Part shown: in pieces, positions 41,803 to 49,685 of the stretch
Numbering within the stretch: the first letter of the stretch is position 1
How the letters are laid out: every line of letters starts with the position of its first letter
NCBI GenBank assembly: GCA_002432805.1
Contig: DJGV01000002.1
Coordinates: forward strand, 1-61,870
Reading direction: 5' to 3'
DNA from: Fervidobacterium sp. UBA5837
GTDB lineage: Bacteria; Thermotogota; Thermotogae; Thermotogales; Fervidobacteriaceae
Length of the DNA: 61,870 nt
The notes under the pieces: model-generated
The model's database searches: none
Seen by the model: the letters and a program-made list of their open reading frames with translations, nothing else
What the model was told of the DNA's origin: nothing
Program-made: the position numbers and the translations under genes

Positions 41803-42045
41803 TCAGTTTGTTCCAAGGATTCTATCGATCTTTGCTTTGTCGAAACCAACTATGATTTGATTGCCTATTTCAATAACGGGTACGCCCATTTGACCAGATT
41901 TGCGAACCATTTCTTCAGCACCTTTTTGGTCTTTTGAAACGTCTACTTCTGTGTAAGGCAATCCAAGTTGTCTAAAATAGTCTTTTGCCCTTCTGCACCA
42001 TGGACAAGTTGGTGTTGTGTATATCTTGATCCTCACGTCAGCCAT
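41803..42045 (-). CDS. Glutaredoxin-like thiol-disulfide protein
   Basis: 80 residues from ATG 42045, behind TTTGGAGGTGAGTT. Active site TTPTCPWCRRAK; the cis-Pro is in GVPVIEIG and the C-terminal IIVGFDKAKI is the NrdH/glutaredoxin pattern. It follows trxB by 56 nt, so TrxB may reduce it directly, as is known for NrdH-like proteins. Confidence 0.92.
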   Translation of the reverse strand: MADVRIKIYTTPTCPWCRRAKDYFRQLGLPYTEVDVSKDQKGAEEMVRKSGQMGVPVIEIGNQIIVGFDKAKIDRILGTN

Positions 42046-42101
42046 ATAACTCACCTCCAAACTAATTTATCGTTCTTTATGATGCTTGCCTCATTGAAGA
42101 T

Positions 42102-43052
42102 TCAGAAGTATTTCCTCGCAGCATGTTCAACTGCGATTGCACCATCCGCTGCTGCCGTTACGATTTGTCTCAACCCTTTGATTCTGATATCTCCGACAGC
42201 GTATATGCCGGGAATATTTGTCTCCATATGTTCGTCTGTTATCACGTAACCTTGTTCATTCAATGCAACCAATCCCTTAACTACTTGGGTCATTGGTGAC
42301 AGACCAACGTAAATGAAGACACCGTCAGTTTTTATAGTCTTTTCCTCTTTCGTATCGTTGTCAATTATGACTACTTCTTCTACTTTGCTAGCTCCGCGTA
42401 TTTCCTTGACCACATGATTTGTGATTACGTTGATCTTTGGGTCGCTGAGTATTCTATCTTGCAAGATTTTTGCTGCAGTTAGGTAAGGAAGATTTTGAAC
42501 TATTGTGATGCTCTTTACAACTTTTGCCAAGAAATGAGATTCGTCGCAAGCACTATCTCCACCGCCAATGACTACGACATCTTTATCTTTAAAAAGATAT
42601 CCATCGCACGCAGCACAGTAGGTTACACCTTTACCTCTGAATTCTGTCTCACCAGGTACGCCAAGTTTCCTCGGTTGAGTACCGGTTGCCACTATCAAGA
42701 CTTTGCATCTGATGGAATGACCATCGTCTAATTCAACAATCTTGTACTCACCATCGATAGTTACTTTTTGTGCATACGCATAATGAAATTCAGCGCCAAA
42801 GTGTTTTGCGTGATTTGCAAAGTTTTGGCCAAGTGCTTGGCCTTCAATACTTATTTCTCCAGGCCAATTCTCAACTACGTGAGTTTGAGTGACAGCACCG
42901 CCCTCCAATGCTTTTTCAACGACGAGTGCCGTTAATCCAGCCCTTCTTGCGTATATCGCCGCCGTTAATCCCGCTGGACCAGCACCTATTATCACAAAAT
43001 CGTAGTATTCTTTGATATCGCTACTCAAAGGTCCGATGTCAAATAGTCCCAT
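42102..43052 (-). CDS. trxB: Thioredoxin-disulfide reductase
   Basis: 316 residues. FAD motif IIGAGPAGLTAAIYARRAG at the N-terminus, redox-active TYCAACDG (CxxC) followed by VVVIGGGDSACDE for NAD(P)H, and the C-terminal FAD-binding GIYAVGDIR. It reduces thioredoxin or glutaredoxin-like partners, here probably the gene that follows and the PDO protein upstream. It starts after a hairpin that separates it from the PDO gene. Confidence 0.95.
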   Translation of the reverse strand: MGLFDIGPLSSDIKEYYDFVIIGAGPAGLTAAIYARRAGLTALVVEKALEGGAVTQTHVVENWPGEISIEGQALGQNFANHAKHFGAEFHYAYAQKVTIDGEYKIVELDDGHSIRCKVLIVATGTQPRKLGVPGETEFRGKGVTYCAACDGYLFKDKDVVVIGGGDSACDESHFLAKVVKSITIVQNLPYLTAAKILQDRILSDPKINVITNHVVKEIRGASKVEEVVIIDNDTKEEKTIKTDGVFIYVGLSPMTQVVKGLVALNEQGYVITDEHMETNIPGIYAVGDIRIKGLRQIVTAAADGAIAVEHAARKYF

Positions 43053-43096
43053 TTTTGTCGCTCCCTTCTGCCCATTCTATCGTTAACTCATTCTCT

Positions 43097-43126
43097 TAAA
43101 AACTTAGGGCACAATTGTGCCCTAAG
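43097..43126 (-). terminator. 24-nt perfect palindrome, likely terminator of the PDO gene
   Basis: CTTAGGGCACAA and its exact complement TTGTGCCCTAAG, then TTTTTAAG on the minus strand. Confidence 0.75.
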
Positions 43127-43237
43127 ATACGTGTGAAAGAAAGATGGGGTGGATGGTTGAACGTTTAAATACCGTTTTTTGCATCTTTCTTCAAGTCGAG
43201 TTTCTATAAGCATTAAATATTCACTTATCTTTGTCTC

Positions 43238-43888
43238 TCACTCTGACAAGTCTAAAACTTGTTGCAAAAATTGTGGTTCTGGATATGCGCCTATGAAGAA
43301 CTTATCTGGATTTCTATTTATTGCAATGTGTGGTACCGAAGAAACGCCAAATTGATCACTTAAATCGAAGAACTCGCCTGCTTCAACAACTTCGGCAGTC
43401 ACTTTATCACTAGCAAGTGCCATGTTGTGTGCTGTAAGGGCGGCCTTTGGACAATACGGGCACGTAGGTGTAACAAAGACACTGATTTTCACTGGCTTAT
43501 CAAGTTGATTGAGCTGCTCTATCGTTTCTTGTGAGAGTTGTGGCTTTGCATTCTTGCCAAATAGTACTATATCTTGGATAAGTGTACCAAACTCATGGCC
43601 TGAAGGAACTCCGTAGAATCTTACGCCTCTGTCCTTACCATCCTCGAGTGTTATAATCAACGCGGGTGCGAATTCAACGTTGTATTCCTTACCTTTTTCA
43701 CTATCTTTGTGATATCTTTCAACCAATATCTTATCCGAAAGCACCTCAACTTCATCGAGCAATTGTCCTTCCAATTCGCAATATTCACAGTCATCTCCGT
43801 AGAAGAATATCAACTTCACTTTGTTCTCCAATTCTTTTCCAAACAATTCTTGTAAATACTTTACATCCTTTTCTGCTAACAAACTCAT
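43238..43888 (-). CDS. Protein disulfide oxidoreductase with two thioredoxin folds (PDO)
   Basis: 216 residues from ATG 43888, behind ATGGAGGTGTAC. Two tandem thioredoxin folds, each with CxxC: GDDCEYCELEG in the first and TPTCPYCPKAA in the second. This layout is typical of thermophile PDOs, which handle intracellular disulfides and are reduced by TrxB-like enzymes. trxB lies next downstream, which fits a PDO-TrxB pair. Confidence 0.92.
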   Translation of the reverse strand: MSLLAEKDVKYLQELFGKELENKVKLIFFYGDDCEYCELEGQLLDEVEVLSDKILVERYHKDSEKGKEYNVEFAPALIITLEDGKDRGVRFYGVPSGHEFGTLIQDIVLFGKNAKPQLSQETIEQLNQLDKPVKISVFVTPTCPYCPKAALTAHNMALASDKVTAEVVEAGEFFDLSDQFGVSSVPHIAINRNPDKFFIGAYPEPQFLQQVLDLSE

Positions 43889-43995
43889 AAGTACACCTCC
43901 ATATATATACATTCAATTTCGAAAATATTATAACTCTCCTATTATAAATTAGGGTTACCTAAATGTTAAATTTGGACAAAACTTGTCTATATTTA

Positions 43996-44751
43996 TTAGA
44001 CGAGCCATTCAATGACTGCTTTCGAAACATCTTCCTTTTCAACATCGTTACTCAAAACGTGGCCTGATCTTTCAAAGACGAGCATTTTTCGTTTCTCTGA
44101 TCTGATGTTTTTGTATATAAAATCCGCTGCTTCCATGGGAACTGCGTCGTCATTTTTTGCTGCTACAACTAAAGTCTCGGATACTATTTCTGGCACAGCC
44201 TTTCTTGACATTTTCATGAGCTTGTAGAGCTGCGCAGACTGTTTTGGCCAGTTGTACGACCAGTATTCCTCTTTTAGATACTGTAAATCTGGATCGTCGA
44301 ATTTCTCGGCGTTCTCCCTATTCATCTTTTTTGTGAACAATGATATGAATGGTGTTAATTGAATTCTTTTGTCGAACACGTGTGTGGCAGCTGCCAATGT
44401 GACGAGTCTTTTTGGCTTCAACTGAGCTGCCATTATCAGCGCTATGACTCCACCCATCGAAAGTCCCACTATGGCTACGTCATCGTGCGTTGCCTTTAAA
44501 TCATAGTATGCATCGAAAGCTCTTCTTAGCCAGTCTCTCGATGTTGTTTTCAGAAAGTCTTCCCCACATGTACCATGTCCAGGTAGACGCGGCACGGAAA
44601 CGGTGAATCCTGCTCTATTTGCTTCTTTTGCCATGTATTCGAAATCGTGAGGTGAGCCTGTAAAGCCGTGAACGAATAAAATGGCTCTGTTTCCGCCTTC
44701 TATGAATATTGGGACAGACTTTTTAACGGTCTTTGTGTTGACAAATTCCAT
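43996..44751 (-). CDS. Alpha/beta hydrolase, carboxylesterase (Est30-like)
   Basis: 251 residues from ATG 44751, behind AAGGAGGCGAGG. Oxyanion region LFVHGFTGSPHDFEYM, nucleophile elbow GLSMGG, Asp in AAKNDDAVPM and His in ERSGHVLS complete the catalytic triad. The segment TRDWLR-like SRDWLRRAFDAY and LPGHG are typical of monoacylglycerol lipase/Est30 esterases. Cytoplasmic (no signal peptide). Substrates are likely short to medium acyl esters. Confidence 0.88.
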   Translation of the reverse strand: MEFVNTKTVKKSVPIFIEGGNRAILFVHGFTGSPHDFEYMAKEANRAGFTVSVPRLPGHGTCGEDFLKTTSRDWLRRAFDAYYDLKATHDDVAIVGLSMGGVIALIMAAQLKPKRLVTLAAATHVFDKRIQLTPFISLFTKKMNRENAEKFDDPDLQYLKEEYWSYNWPKQSAQLYKLMKMSRKAVPEIVSETLVVAAKNDDAVPMEAADFIYKNIRSEKRKMLVFERSGHVLSNDVEKEDVSKAVIEWLV

Positions 44752-44842
44752 AACCTCGCCTCCTTGAGTCATCTGACTGCTCCTGCTTTATTTGTATCTC
44801 AATTATACCACGTTTAAGATAGATCGTAGAACTTGCTTTGGC

Positions 44843-45169
44843 TTATTCATCACAAAAAAACATGTCTTCACCAAATTTCTTGTTTAGATTCTTTAGTACA
44901 AATTCTAGTTTGCCTTCCAGTCTGCCTTCATTTCTCAGCCCTTCAGCTACTGACATAATTGCATCACTCCTTCCTCAACCATTCACGAAACTTCTCATTG
45001 TCTGCTATCACCACTACTCGCATTACTTCGAGCGCTGCTTCCGTTAGTGCCATTCCCAGACTTTGGCAATCTCAGTTGGAAGATAGTTTTGCAATAAATC
45101 TTGAGCTACTTCGATATCACCAAACATGAGCTTGAAGAAGGCATCGTGTGTATTGGCTATATCACTCAT
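44843..45169 (-). pseudogene. Degraded Rpn/YhgA-type (PD-(D/E)XK) transposase-like nuclease gene
   Basis: Starts MSDIANTHDAFFKLMFGD and continues to the conserved QNYLP motif of Rpn recombination-promoting nucleases, then stops after 41 codons. Other frames downstream carry pieces of the family's C-terminus (ADNEKFREWLRKE, then SVAEGLRNEGRLEG). About 330 nt remain of a gene that is normally about 900 nt, so the catalytic middle is deleted and the rest frameshifted. Confidence 0.8.
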
Positions 45170-45488
45170 ATTGAACTCCAAATCGCATCACATTTTGAAC
45201 CAATTCAATTCTCCCCTCAAATGCACAGGGACTTATATAAAGTAAAGGGAACCTGCACAATTGATGTTTGAATCAATGTGTAAGCTCCCATTCTTGTTTT
45301 AAGATACCATGATTCAATCTATCGGAACAAATTGGTCTTTCTCTGCTTGGCAAATACGATAGCGCTACACATGTATGCTGTTTTCGGTTTTTCTGCTTCT
45401 TGAAGTAGTTTCTCACTTTCTTTTTGTTTATTGCGACTCTACGTTGTAGAATCATCGAGTTGTTCTGGTAAAGTATAAATATCTGAGT
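45170..45488. other. Stretch without an intact gene between Rpn remnant and znuB
   Basis: On the minus strand a frame that starts MERLNSDIYTLPEQLDD inside the znuB end is broken by an in-frame TAG and then continues with protein-like composition (KESEKLLQEAEKPKTA) up to about 45325. It looks like a second decayed gene, unrecognised. An alternative 60-codon basic frame at 45273-45455 overlaps it. Confidence 0.4.
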
Positions 45489-46301
45489 TCAGTCTTTCCA
45501 TTTGTTCCACGATATGGAGATTACTAACAGTAGGAACCCAAAGAGTACAATCGTTGGCCCTGGTGGTAAGTCAAAATAGTAAGATACCAAAAATCCCAAC
45601 AACGATGAGATGAGATTGAAGTTTATGGCTTTGAATATTGCTTGTTTCAAGGAGTTGGCAGACATCTTAGCAAATACGCCGGGTAGGACAAGAAATGCGC
45701 CCATGACGATAACACCTGCTATCTTGAGAGCAGATACGACGACAAACGATGTTAGAAACAAGATGGACAGTTTTATCGTATTAGTGCGTATACCGTAAAA
45801 CTGTGCCATGGCTTCATCAGAAATCCAGTACGAGATTTTGTAAAGGTTCGCAAAGACTGCAATACCAGTGAGTATCGTTACTGCTACTAGAAAGTACAAA
45901 TCTTCTTTCACAACCATCAAAATGTTCCCAAATAGATATGATGTCACATCTGTTGTGTATCGTGGTGATTTTGAAAAGACGATGACGCCAATTGACATGA
46001 ATACGGGAAGTAGTATCCCTATTGCCGTACTTTCATGAAAAGCCTCCGATTTGTTTAGTCGGTATATGAGGTAAGCAAATACGACAGTTGCCAGTATTGC
46101 CCCGAGAAATACGTTGAAGTTGGCGACGACGGCAACTGCGACACCTGCAAATATAGCGTGCGAGAGTCCATCTCCTATGAATTCCATCCCTCTGTAAACA
46201 ATTATCGGTGAGACGATGCCTGTTGATAATGATACGAGCAGAGTTGCGATGAGTGAGTATCTTAAGAATTCGAAGTTTGCCAGGTCATTTATTATGCCCA
46301 T
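45489..46301 (-). CDS. znuB: Zinc/manganese ABC transporter permease (ZnuB/AdcB family)
   Basis: 270 residues from ATG 46301; the frame stays open to 46355, but that part overlaps the ATPase gene. Eight or so membrane helices of the ABC-3 family, with MEFIGDGLSHAIFAGVAVA near the N-terminus and KIAGVIVMGAFLVLPGVFA, both family hallmarks. It pairs with the ATPase and binding protein encoded upstream. Zinc is the most likely metal because of the Fur-family operon context and the His-rich partners. Confidence 0.9.
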   Translation of the reverse strand: MGIINDLANFEFLRYSLIATLLVSLSTGIVSPIIVYRGMEFIGDGLSHAIFAGVAVAVVANFNVFLGAILATVVFAYLIYRLNKSEAFHESTAIGILLPVFMSIGVIVFSKSPRYTTDVTSYLFGNILMVVKEDLYFLVAVTILTGIAVFANLYKISYWISDEAMAQFYGIRTNTIKLSILFLTSFVVVSALKIAGVIVMGAFLVLPGVFAKMSANSLKQAIFKAINFNLISSLLGFLVSYYFDLPPGPTIVLFGFLLLVISISWNKWKD

Positions 46302-47082
46302 TAGTATCACGCTGCTTTCTGTCGTTTCTCGCTTCTGAATGTGTTTGATGTTCATGATGTTCGTGCTCTACTTCGTAGTGGTCGTCGGAACGTATCCATA
46401 TGTCGAACTCACCAAATGTTTTTTTAATGTCTTCTATGCTCATGCTTTCCGTTGGTCCATGGCAATGGAGTGTTTTGTTTAGGCACATCACATTGTCGCA
46501 CTTTTCAAATATGAGTCCTATATCGTGGCTTACCATCAATATTGTTATGTTCTCTTCTTGCTTGAGCGAATTGAGTAGGTCGTAAAATTTTGCTTTTCCC
46601 ATCTGATCAACACCTGCTTCTGGTTCGTCTAGTATCAATATATCTGGCTTTGAAATTAACGCACGTGCAAGTGCCGCTCTTTGAAACTCACCGCCGGAGA
46701 GTTTACCAACGAGTTTTATACCAAATCCCTCGAGCCCAACCTCGTTTAATATAGAATCGACTTTCTCTTTCCAATTCTTTTCCCTTCTGATCGGTAGTCT
46801 GACGAAGTCGTAGACGTTCATGGGAAATTCTCTGTTGAACGATGAGAGTTGAGGTACGTAACCCACTGTACCATCTAGTACTACCATTCCTTCATAGTCT
46901 ATAAACCCGAGTATAGCTTTAATCAAAGTGGATTTGCCGGCTCCGTTTGGACCGATGATTCCGGTGAAACTGCTTTTTGATATCTCAAATGAAATGTCTT
47001 TCAATACTTCGACTTCTCCAAGCGTCACAGATAAATCTTTTACCGCAATTATCTTCTCTTTACTATTTCTCACTTGCTCCAT
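46285..47082 (-). CDS. znuC: Zinc/manganese ABC transporter ATPase with His-rich tail
   Basis: 265 residues. Walker A GPNGAGKST, signature LSGGEFQRAALARAL, Walker B ILILDEPEAGVD and H-loop MVSHD are all canonical. The last 35 residues hold seven His (EVEHEHHEHQTHSE region and GHNK), which could buffer or sense zinc. Start ATG follows AAAGGAGGCAGCAA and overlaps the end of znuA by 20 nt. Confidence 0.93.
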   Translation of the reverse strand: MEQVRNSKEKIIAVKDLSVTLGEVEVLKDISFEISKSSFTGIIGPNGAGKSTLIKAILGFIDYEGMVVLDGTVGYVPQLSSFNREFPMNVYDFVRLPIRREKNWKEKVDSILNEVGLEGFGIKLVGKLSGGEFQRAALARALISKPDILILDEPEAGVDQMGKAKFYDLLNSLKQEENITILMVSHDIGLIFEKCDNVMCLNKTLHCHGPTESMSIEDIKKTFGEFDIWIRSDDHYEVEHEHHEHQTHSEARNDRKQRDTNGHNK

Positions 47083-47935
47083 TTGCTGCCTCCTTTATTA
47101 CACTGTAGGCTTTGTTGAGTAGGTCGGTTATACTCTGGCTATCGACTCCAAGTGGGTCTAACACATAGTATTTTCTCTTCAATTCTTTTGAAATCGTATC
47201 TATTGCAGACCTATTGAATTGTGGACCTACGAAGATGCCCAATAACTTCGATTTCTTCGAGTGTGTGATGATGTCCTTTATGTGTGATATCGTTGGTTGC
47301 TTATCGTGCCCTTCTTCAACTGAGAGAATCACTATACCGTACTTTTTGAATAAATAGAAATAGGATGGATGGTCCAATACGACAACAGAATTTTCGTATC
47401 CAGCGAGCAGTGAATCAAATTTTTTTGAAAGTGCCGATAATGATTTGAGCAATGCGGTTGCATTTGCCCTGTAGATTTGAGCGTTTACACTGTCTACTCT
47501 GATTAGTTCATCTCTTATTGAAGGCACGATGTACTGCGTCAAGAAGTCAAAAGATAACCAGACATGCGGATTTACACCTTCACTATCATCGTCGTCATGG
47601 CTAATTTCCGCTTCGAGCATGGCATCAGGAATCTTATCGCCAAGATATAGCACATTTGTGTATCCCTTTAGATATGCGTTGTCAAGTCCCAACCCATTGG
47701 CGATGATCAAATCTGCCTTTGAGAGTGCCTTAACGTCACTGACGGTTGGACTGTAAGAATGTGGATCAGCGCCAGGTTTTACAACCAGAGACACCGTTGC
47801 CTTGCCACCAGTTATGTCTTTAACGATGAGATAATAAGGGTTGATCGTGGTTGCAATGCTCAATGAAAATGTGACTGTAGAAACAGCAATTGTAAGAGTA
47901 GATAGAAATATGGCAAATAGCACTCTTTTTTTCAT
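47063..47935 (-). CDS. znuA: Zinc/manganese ABC transporter substrate-binding protein
   Basis: 290 residues. N-terminal signal peptide, then the cluster A-I fold. Metal ligands are expected in PGADPHSYSP, NPHVWLSF and LDHPSYFYLF. An acidic and His-containing loop (EISHDDDDSEG) precedes the second ligand, as in zinc-specific ZnuA proteins. It overlaps the Fur-family gene by 4 nt and znuC by 20 nt. Confidence 0.92.
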   Translation of the reverse strand: MKKRVLFAIFLSTLTIAVSTVTFSLSIATTINPYYLIVKDITGGKATVSLVVKPGADPHSYSPTVSDVKALSKADLIIANGLGLDNAYLKGYTNVLYLGDKIPDAMLEAEISHDDDDSEGVNPHVWLSFDFLTQYIVPSIRDELIRVDSVNAQIYRANATALLKSLSALSKKFDSLLAGYENSVVVLDHPSYFYLFKKYGIVILSVEEGHDKQPTISHIKDIITHSKKSKLLGIFVGPQFNRSAIDTISKELKRKYYVLDPLGVDSQSITDLLNKAYSVIKEAANGASEK

Positions 47936-48321
47936 AGTTCTCTGTTCTCCTTTTGTATTTTATTTTGAAGACATTCTTTGCATGTACCACTGAATAAGAT
48001 GAAATGCTCATCTATTTCGATGCCCATGGTTTCTTCCAAATGTTTTTCATAGTCTTGCACAGAGCACTCGTAAAGAGGGAAGAGTCTCTCACAGCTGGTA
48101 CACCTGAAAAAGTGTTTATGTTCGGCTGAGGAGTAATAGTATGTGTAATGTTCCCACGTGAATGACTTTATCTCACCACTTCGAGTCAGGAAGTCGAGTG
48201 CCCGATATATCGTTGGTAAGCTTATATCACATTGTTTGCCTATGCAATAAGCTGTGAGAGGTACCTCAGACTCCTTTATGATTTCGAGTACACTTTTCCT
48301 GTTTTTCGTAGTTCTCTCCAC
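47932..48321 (-). CDS. Fur-family metalloregulator (probable Zur)
   Basis: 129 residues from GTG 48321, behind GAAGGTGATGTC; ATG 48339 has no ribosome binding site. Winged helix with VPLTAYCIGKQCDISLPTIYRALDFL, then the metal domain with HKHFFRCTSCERLF and GTCKECLQNK, two CxxC pairs for structural zinc. First gene of the operon with znuA, znuC and znuB, so zinc-dependent repression (Zur) is the best guess; PerR or Fur roles are less likely. Confidence 0.88.
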   Translation of the reverse strand: MERTTKNRKSVLEIIKESEVPLTAYCIGKQCDISLPTIYRALDFLTRSGEIKSFTWEHYTYYYSSAEHKHFFRCTSCERLFPLYECSVQDYEKHLEETMGIEIDEHFILFSGTCKECLQNKIQKENREL

Positions 48322-48410
48322 GACATCACCTTCACACATAATGATTTTATTGATTTTATAGAAATCGATAAGAATTAACCAAGGCTCAAGACAAGGTCAA
48401 AGTACATTAT

Positions 48411-48431
48411 GAAAATGATAATCATTATCAT
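48411..48431 (-). promoter_or_regulatory. Fur/Zur-box operator
   Basis: ATGATAAT, one base, ATTATCAT is a perfect palindrome (48415-48431). The sequence matches the classical Fur box GATAATGATAATCATTATC at 18 of 19 positions. It lies just downstream of the -10 of the regulator's own promoter, so binding would block transcription. Confidence 0.85.
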
Positions 48432-48437
48432 CTAATG

Positions 48438-48467
48438 AGTATATCACATTGTTACGTGGTGTGTCAA
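48438..48467 (-). promoter_or_regulatory. Promoter of the fur-znuACB operon
   Basis: TTGACA (48467-48462), 18 nt, TATACT (48443-48438) on the minus strand, directly abutting the Fur box. Confidence 0.8.
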
Positions 48468-48503
48468 TACACTAAACTAATCGGGAGATTTTTTCTATAC
48501 CCC

Positions 48504-48532
48504 TTGACACAGAAAATTGTATGTGGTATCAT
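48504..48532 (+). promoter_or_regulatory. Promoter of the tRNA-Lys/Leu/Gly cluster
   Basis: TTGACA, 17 nt, TATCAT; 34 nt before tRNA-Lys. Confidence 0.85.
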
Positions 48533-48565
48533 GATTATCGGCACATGTCTATGCGCCATAGAGGT

Positions 48566-48641
48566 GACCTGGTAGCTCAGCAGGTAGAGCACCTGACTTT
48601 TAATCAGGGGGTCGCGGGTCCGAATCCCGCCCGGGTCACCA
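48566..48641 (+). tRNA. tRNA-Lys (anticodon TTT)
   Basis: 76 nt with encoded CCA. Acceptor arms GACCTGG and CCGGGTC; anticodon stem-loop CCTGACTTTTAATCAGG. Confidence 0.96.
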
Positions 48642-48651
48642 GAGTATAGGT

Positions 48652-48741
<90 letters not shown>

Positions 48742-48775
48742 AAAGGAAAGATATGTAATTTAGCAAGTTAGATGA

Positions 48776-48850
48776 GCGGGTGTAGCTCAGCGGTAGAGCA
48801 CTTGCTTGCCAAGCAAGTGGTCGCGGGTTCGAAACCCGTCACCCGCTCCA
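48776..48850 (+). tRNA. tRNA-Gly (anticodon GCC)
   Basis: 75 nt with encoded CCA. Acceptor arms GCGGGTG and CACCCGC; anticodon stem-loop CTTGCTTGCCAAGCAAG. Confidence 0.96.
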
Positions 48851-48879
48851 AATTTTTAGTATTCTCTTTCTACGTGTGC

Positions 48880-48906
48880 GGAGCACAGTCGTGCTCCTTT
48901 ATTTAT
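48880..48906 (+). terminator. Terminator of the tRNA cluster
   Basis: GGAGCAC, loop AGTC, GTGCTCC, then TTTATTTAT. Confidence 0.85.
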
Positions 48907-48952
48907 GGCCTTTTGTCTTTTCATTTTTGCATTTTCGAATGCGCAAATTATA

Positions 48953-48981
48953 TTGACGAAAGTTCGAATGTGTGGTATAAT
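48953..48981 (+). promoter_or_regulatory. Promoter of tRNA-Leu(GAG)
   Basis: TTGACG, 17 nt, TATAAT; 40 nt before the tRNA. Confidence 0.88.
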
Positions 48982-49021
48982 ATATGCTGAACGTTTCATA
49001 GAAGATGACGAAATTCAGTGA

Positions 49022-49108
49022 GCCGAGGTGGCGGAATTGGCAGACGCACATGGTTGAGGGCCATGCGGTCGTTGGACCATGCGGGTTCAAGTCCCGCCCT
49101 CGGCACCA
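49022..49108 (+). tRNA. tRNA-Leu (anticodon GAG)
   Basis: 87-nt class II tRNA with encoded CCA. Acceptor arms GCCGAGG and CCTCGGC; anticodon stem-loop CATGGTTGAGGGCCATG. Confidence 0.95.
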
Positions 49109-49119
49109 AGAAGTTAAAA

Positions 49120-49153
49120 AACAGAGCGCCCAGTCCGGGCGTTTCAGTTTTTT
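49120..49153 (+). terminator. Terminator of tRNA-Leu(GAG)
   Basis: CGCCC and GGGCG around loop AGTCC, then TTTCAGTTTTTT. Confidence 0.75.
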
Positions 49154-49249
49154 AGTACGGATTTTTTTGATGTGAACGATTTTGTACCTTTGGATGTCAG
49201 ATAATATAGCATGGAAACGTTGTCATATATGTAGCGGAAGTTCAATCGA

Positions 49250-49609
49250 GGGGGCGAACGGTTTCGACGGGGGTAAGCCTTCTCGGGAAGCGAGCCGAGG
49301 TTTCTCACCGTCCTCGTAAAAAAACGGTGGGAAAAAGTTAAGTGCCAACGATTACGTTCCAGTTGCTGCCTAATTAGATAGACAGCCGTTCTCTACGAAG
49401 GTTGGCTGACCTTTCGTAGCAGGGCGCGACAAAGTCAGCCGAGTGGTCAGGATGCACCTCACGTTCTGCACCACTTAAACAGTGAGGTTGGTCGGTCTAA
49501 AGCCTGTCTGTGGACGTTAGACTGACGAGATTCAAATCACAGACTGCGCTCGGAGAAGCCCGTGGAGACTTGCTTTCGGACGCGGGTTCGATTCCCGCCG
49601 CCTCCACCA
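49250..49609 (+). ncRNA. ssrA: tmRNA (SsrA)
   Basis: 360 nt. The 5' end GGGGGCGAACGG and the 3' end with T arm GGGTTCGATTCCC, acceptor CGCCTCC and encoded ACCA form the alanine-tRNA-like part. The tag frame at 49344-49373 reads A-N-D-Y-V-P-V-A-A and TAA, ending in the expected hydrophobic VAA degradation signal. It frees ribosomes stalled on broken mRNAs together with SmpB. A terminator follows directly. Confidence 0.97.
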
Positions 49610-49610
49610 G

Positions 49611-49656
49611 AATGAAAAAAGGAGCCTTTTTGGCCCCTTTTTTCATTGGAAAGTAT
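49611..49656. terminator. Bidirectional terminator between tmRNA and porB
   Basis: AATGAAAAAAGG-GCC and GGC-CCTTTTTTCATT around loop TTTTT, with one mismatch; symmetric, so it can serve both ssrA and the por operon. Confidence 0.85.
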
Positions 49657-49685
49657 TATCTTTGTGACTCGTTCAATTGTCTTAA

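Noticed and set aside
45273..45455. 60-codon basic frame that might be an IS3-type transposase fragment
   Set aside because: Resemblance too weak, and an overlapping frame has a more protein-like composition.
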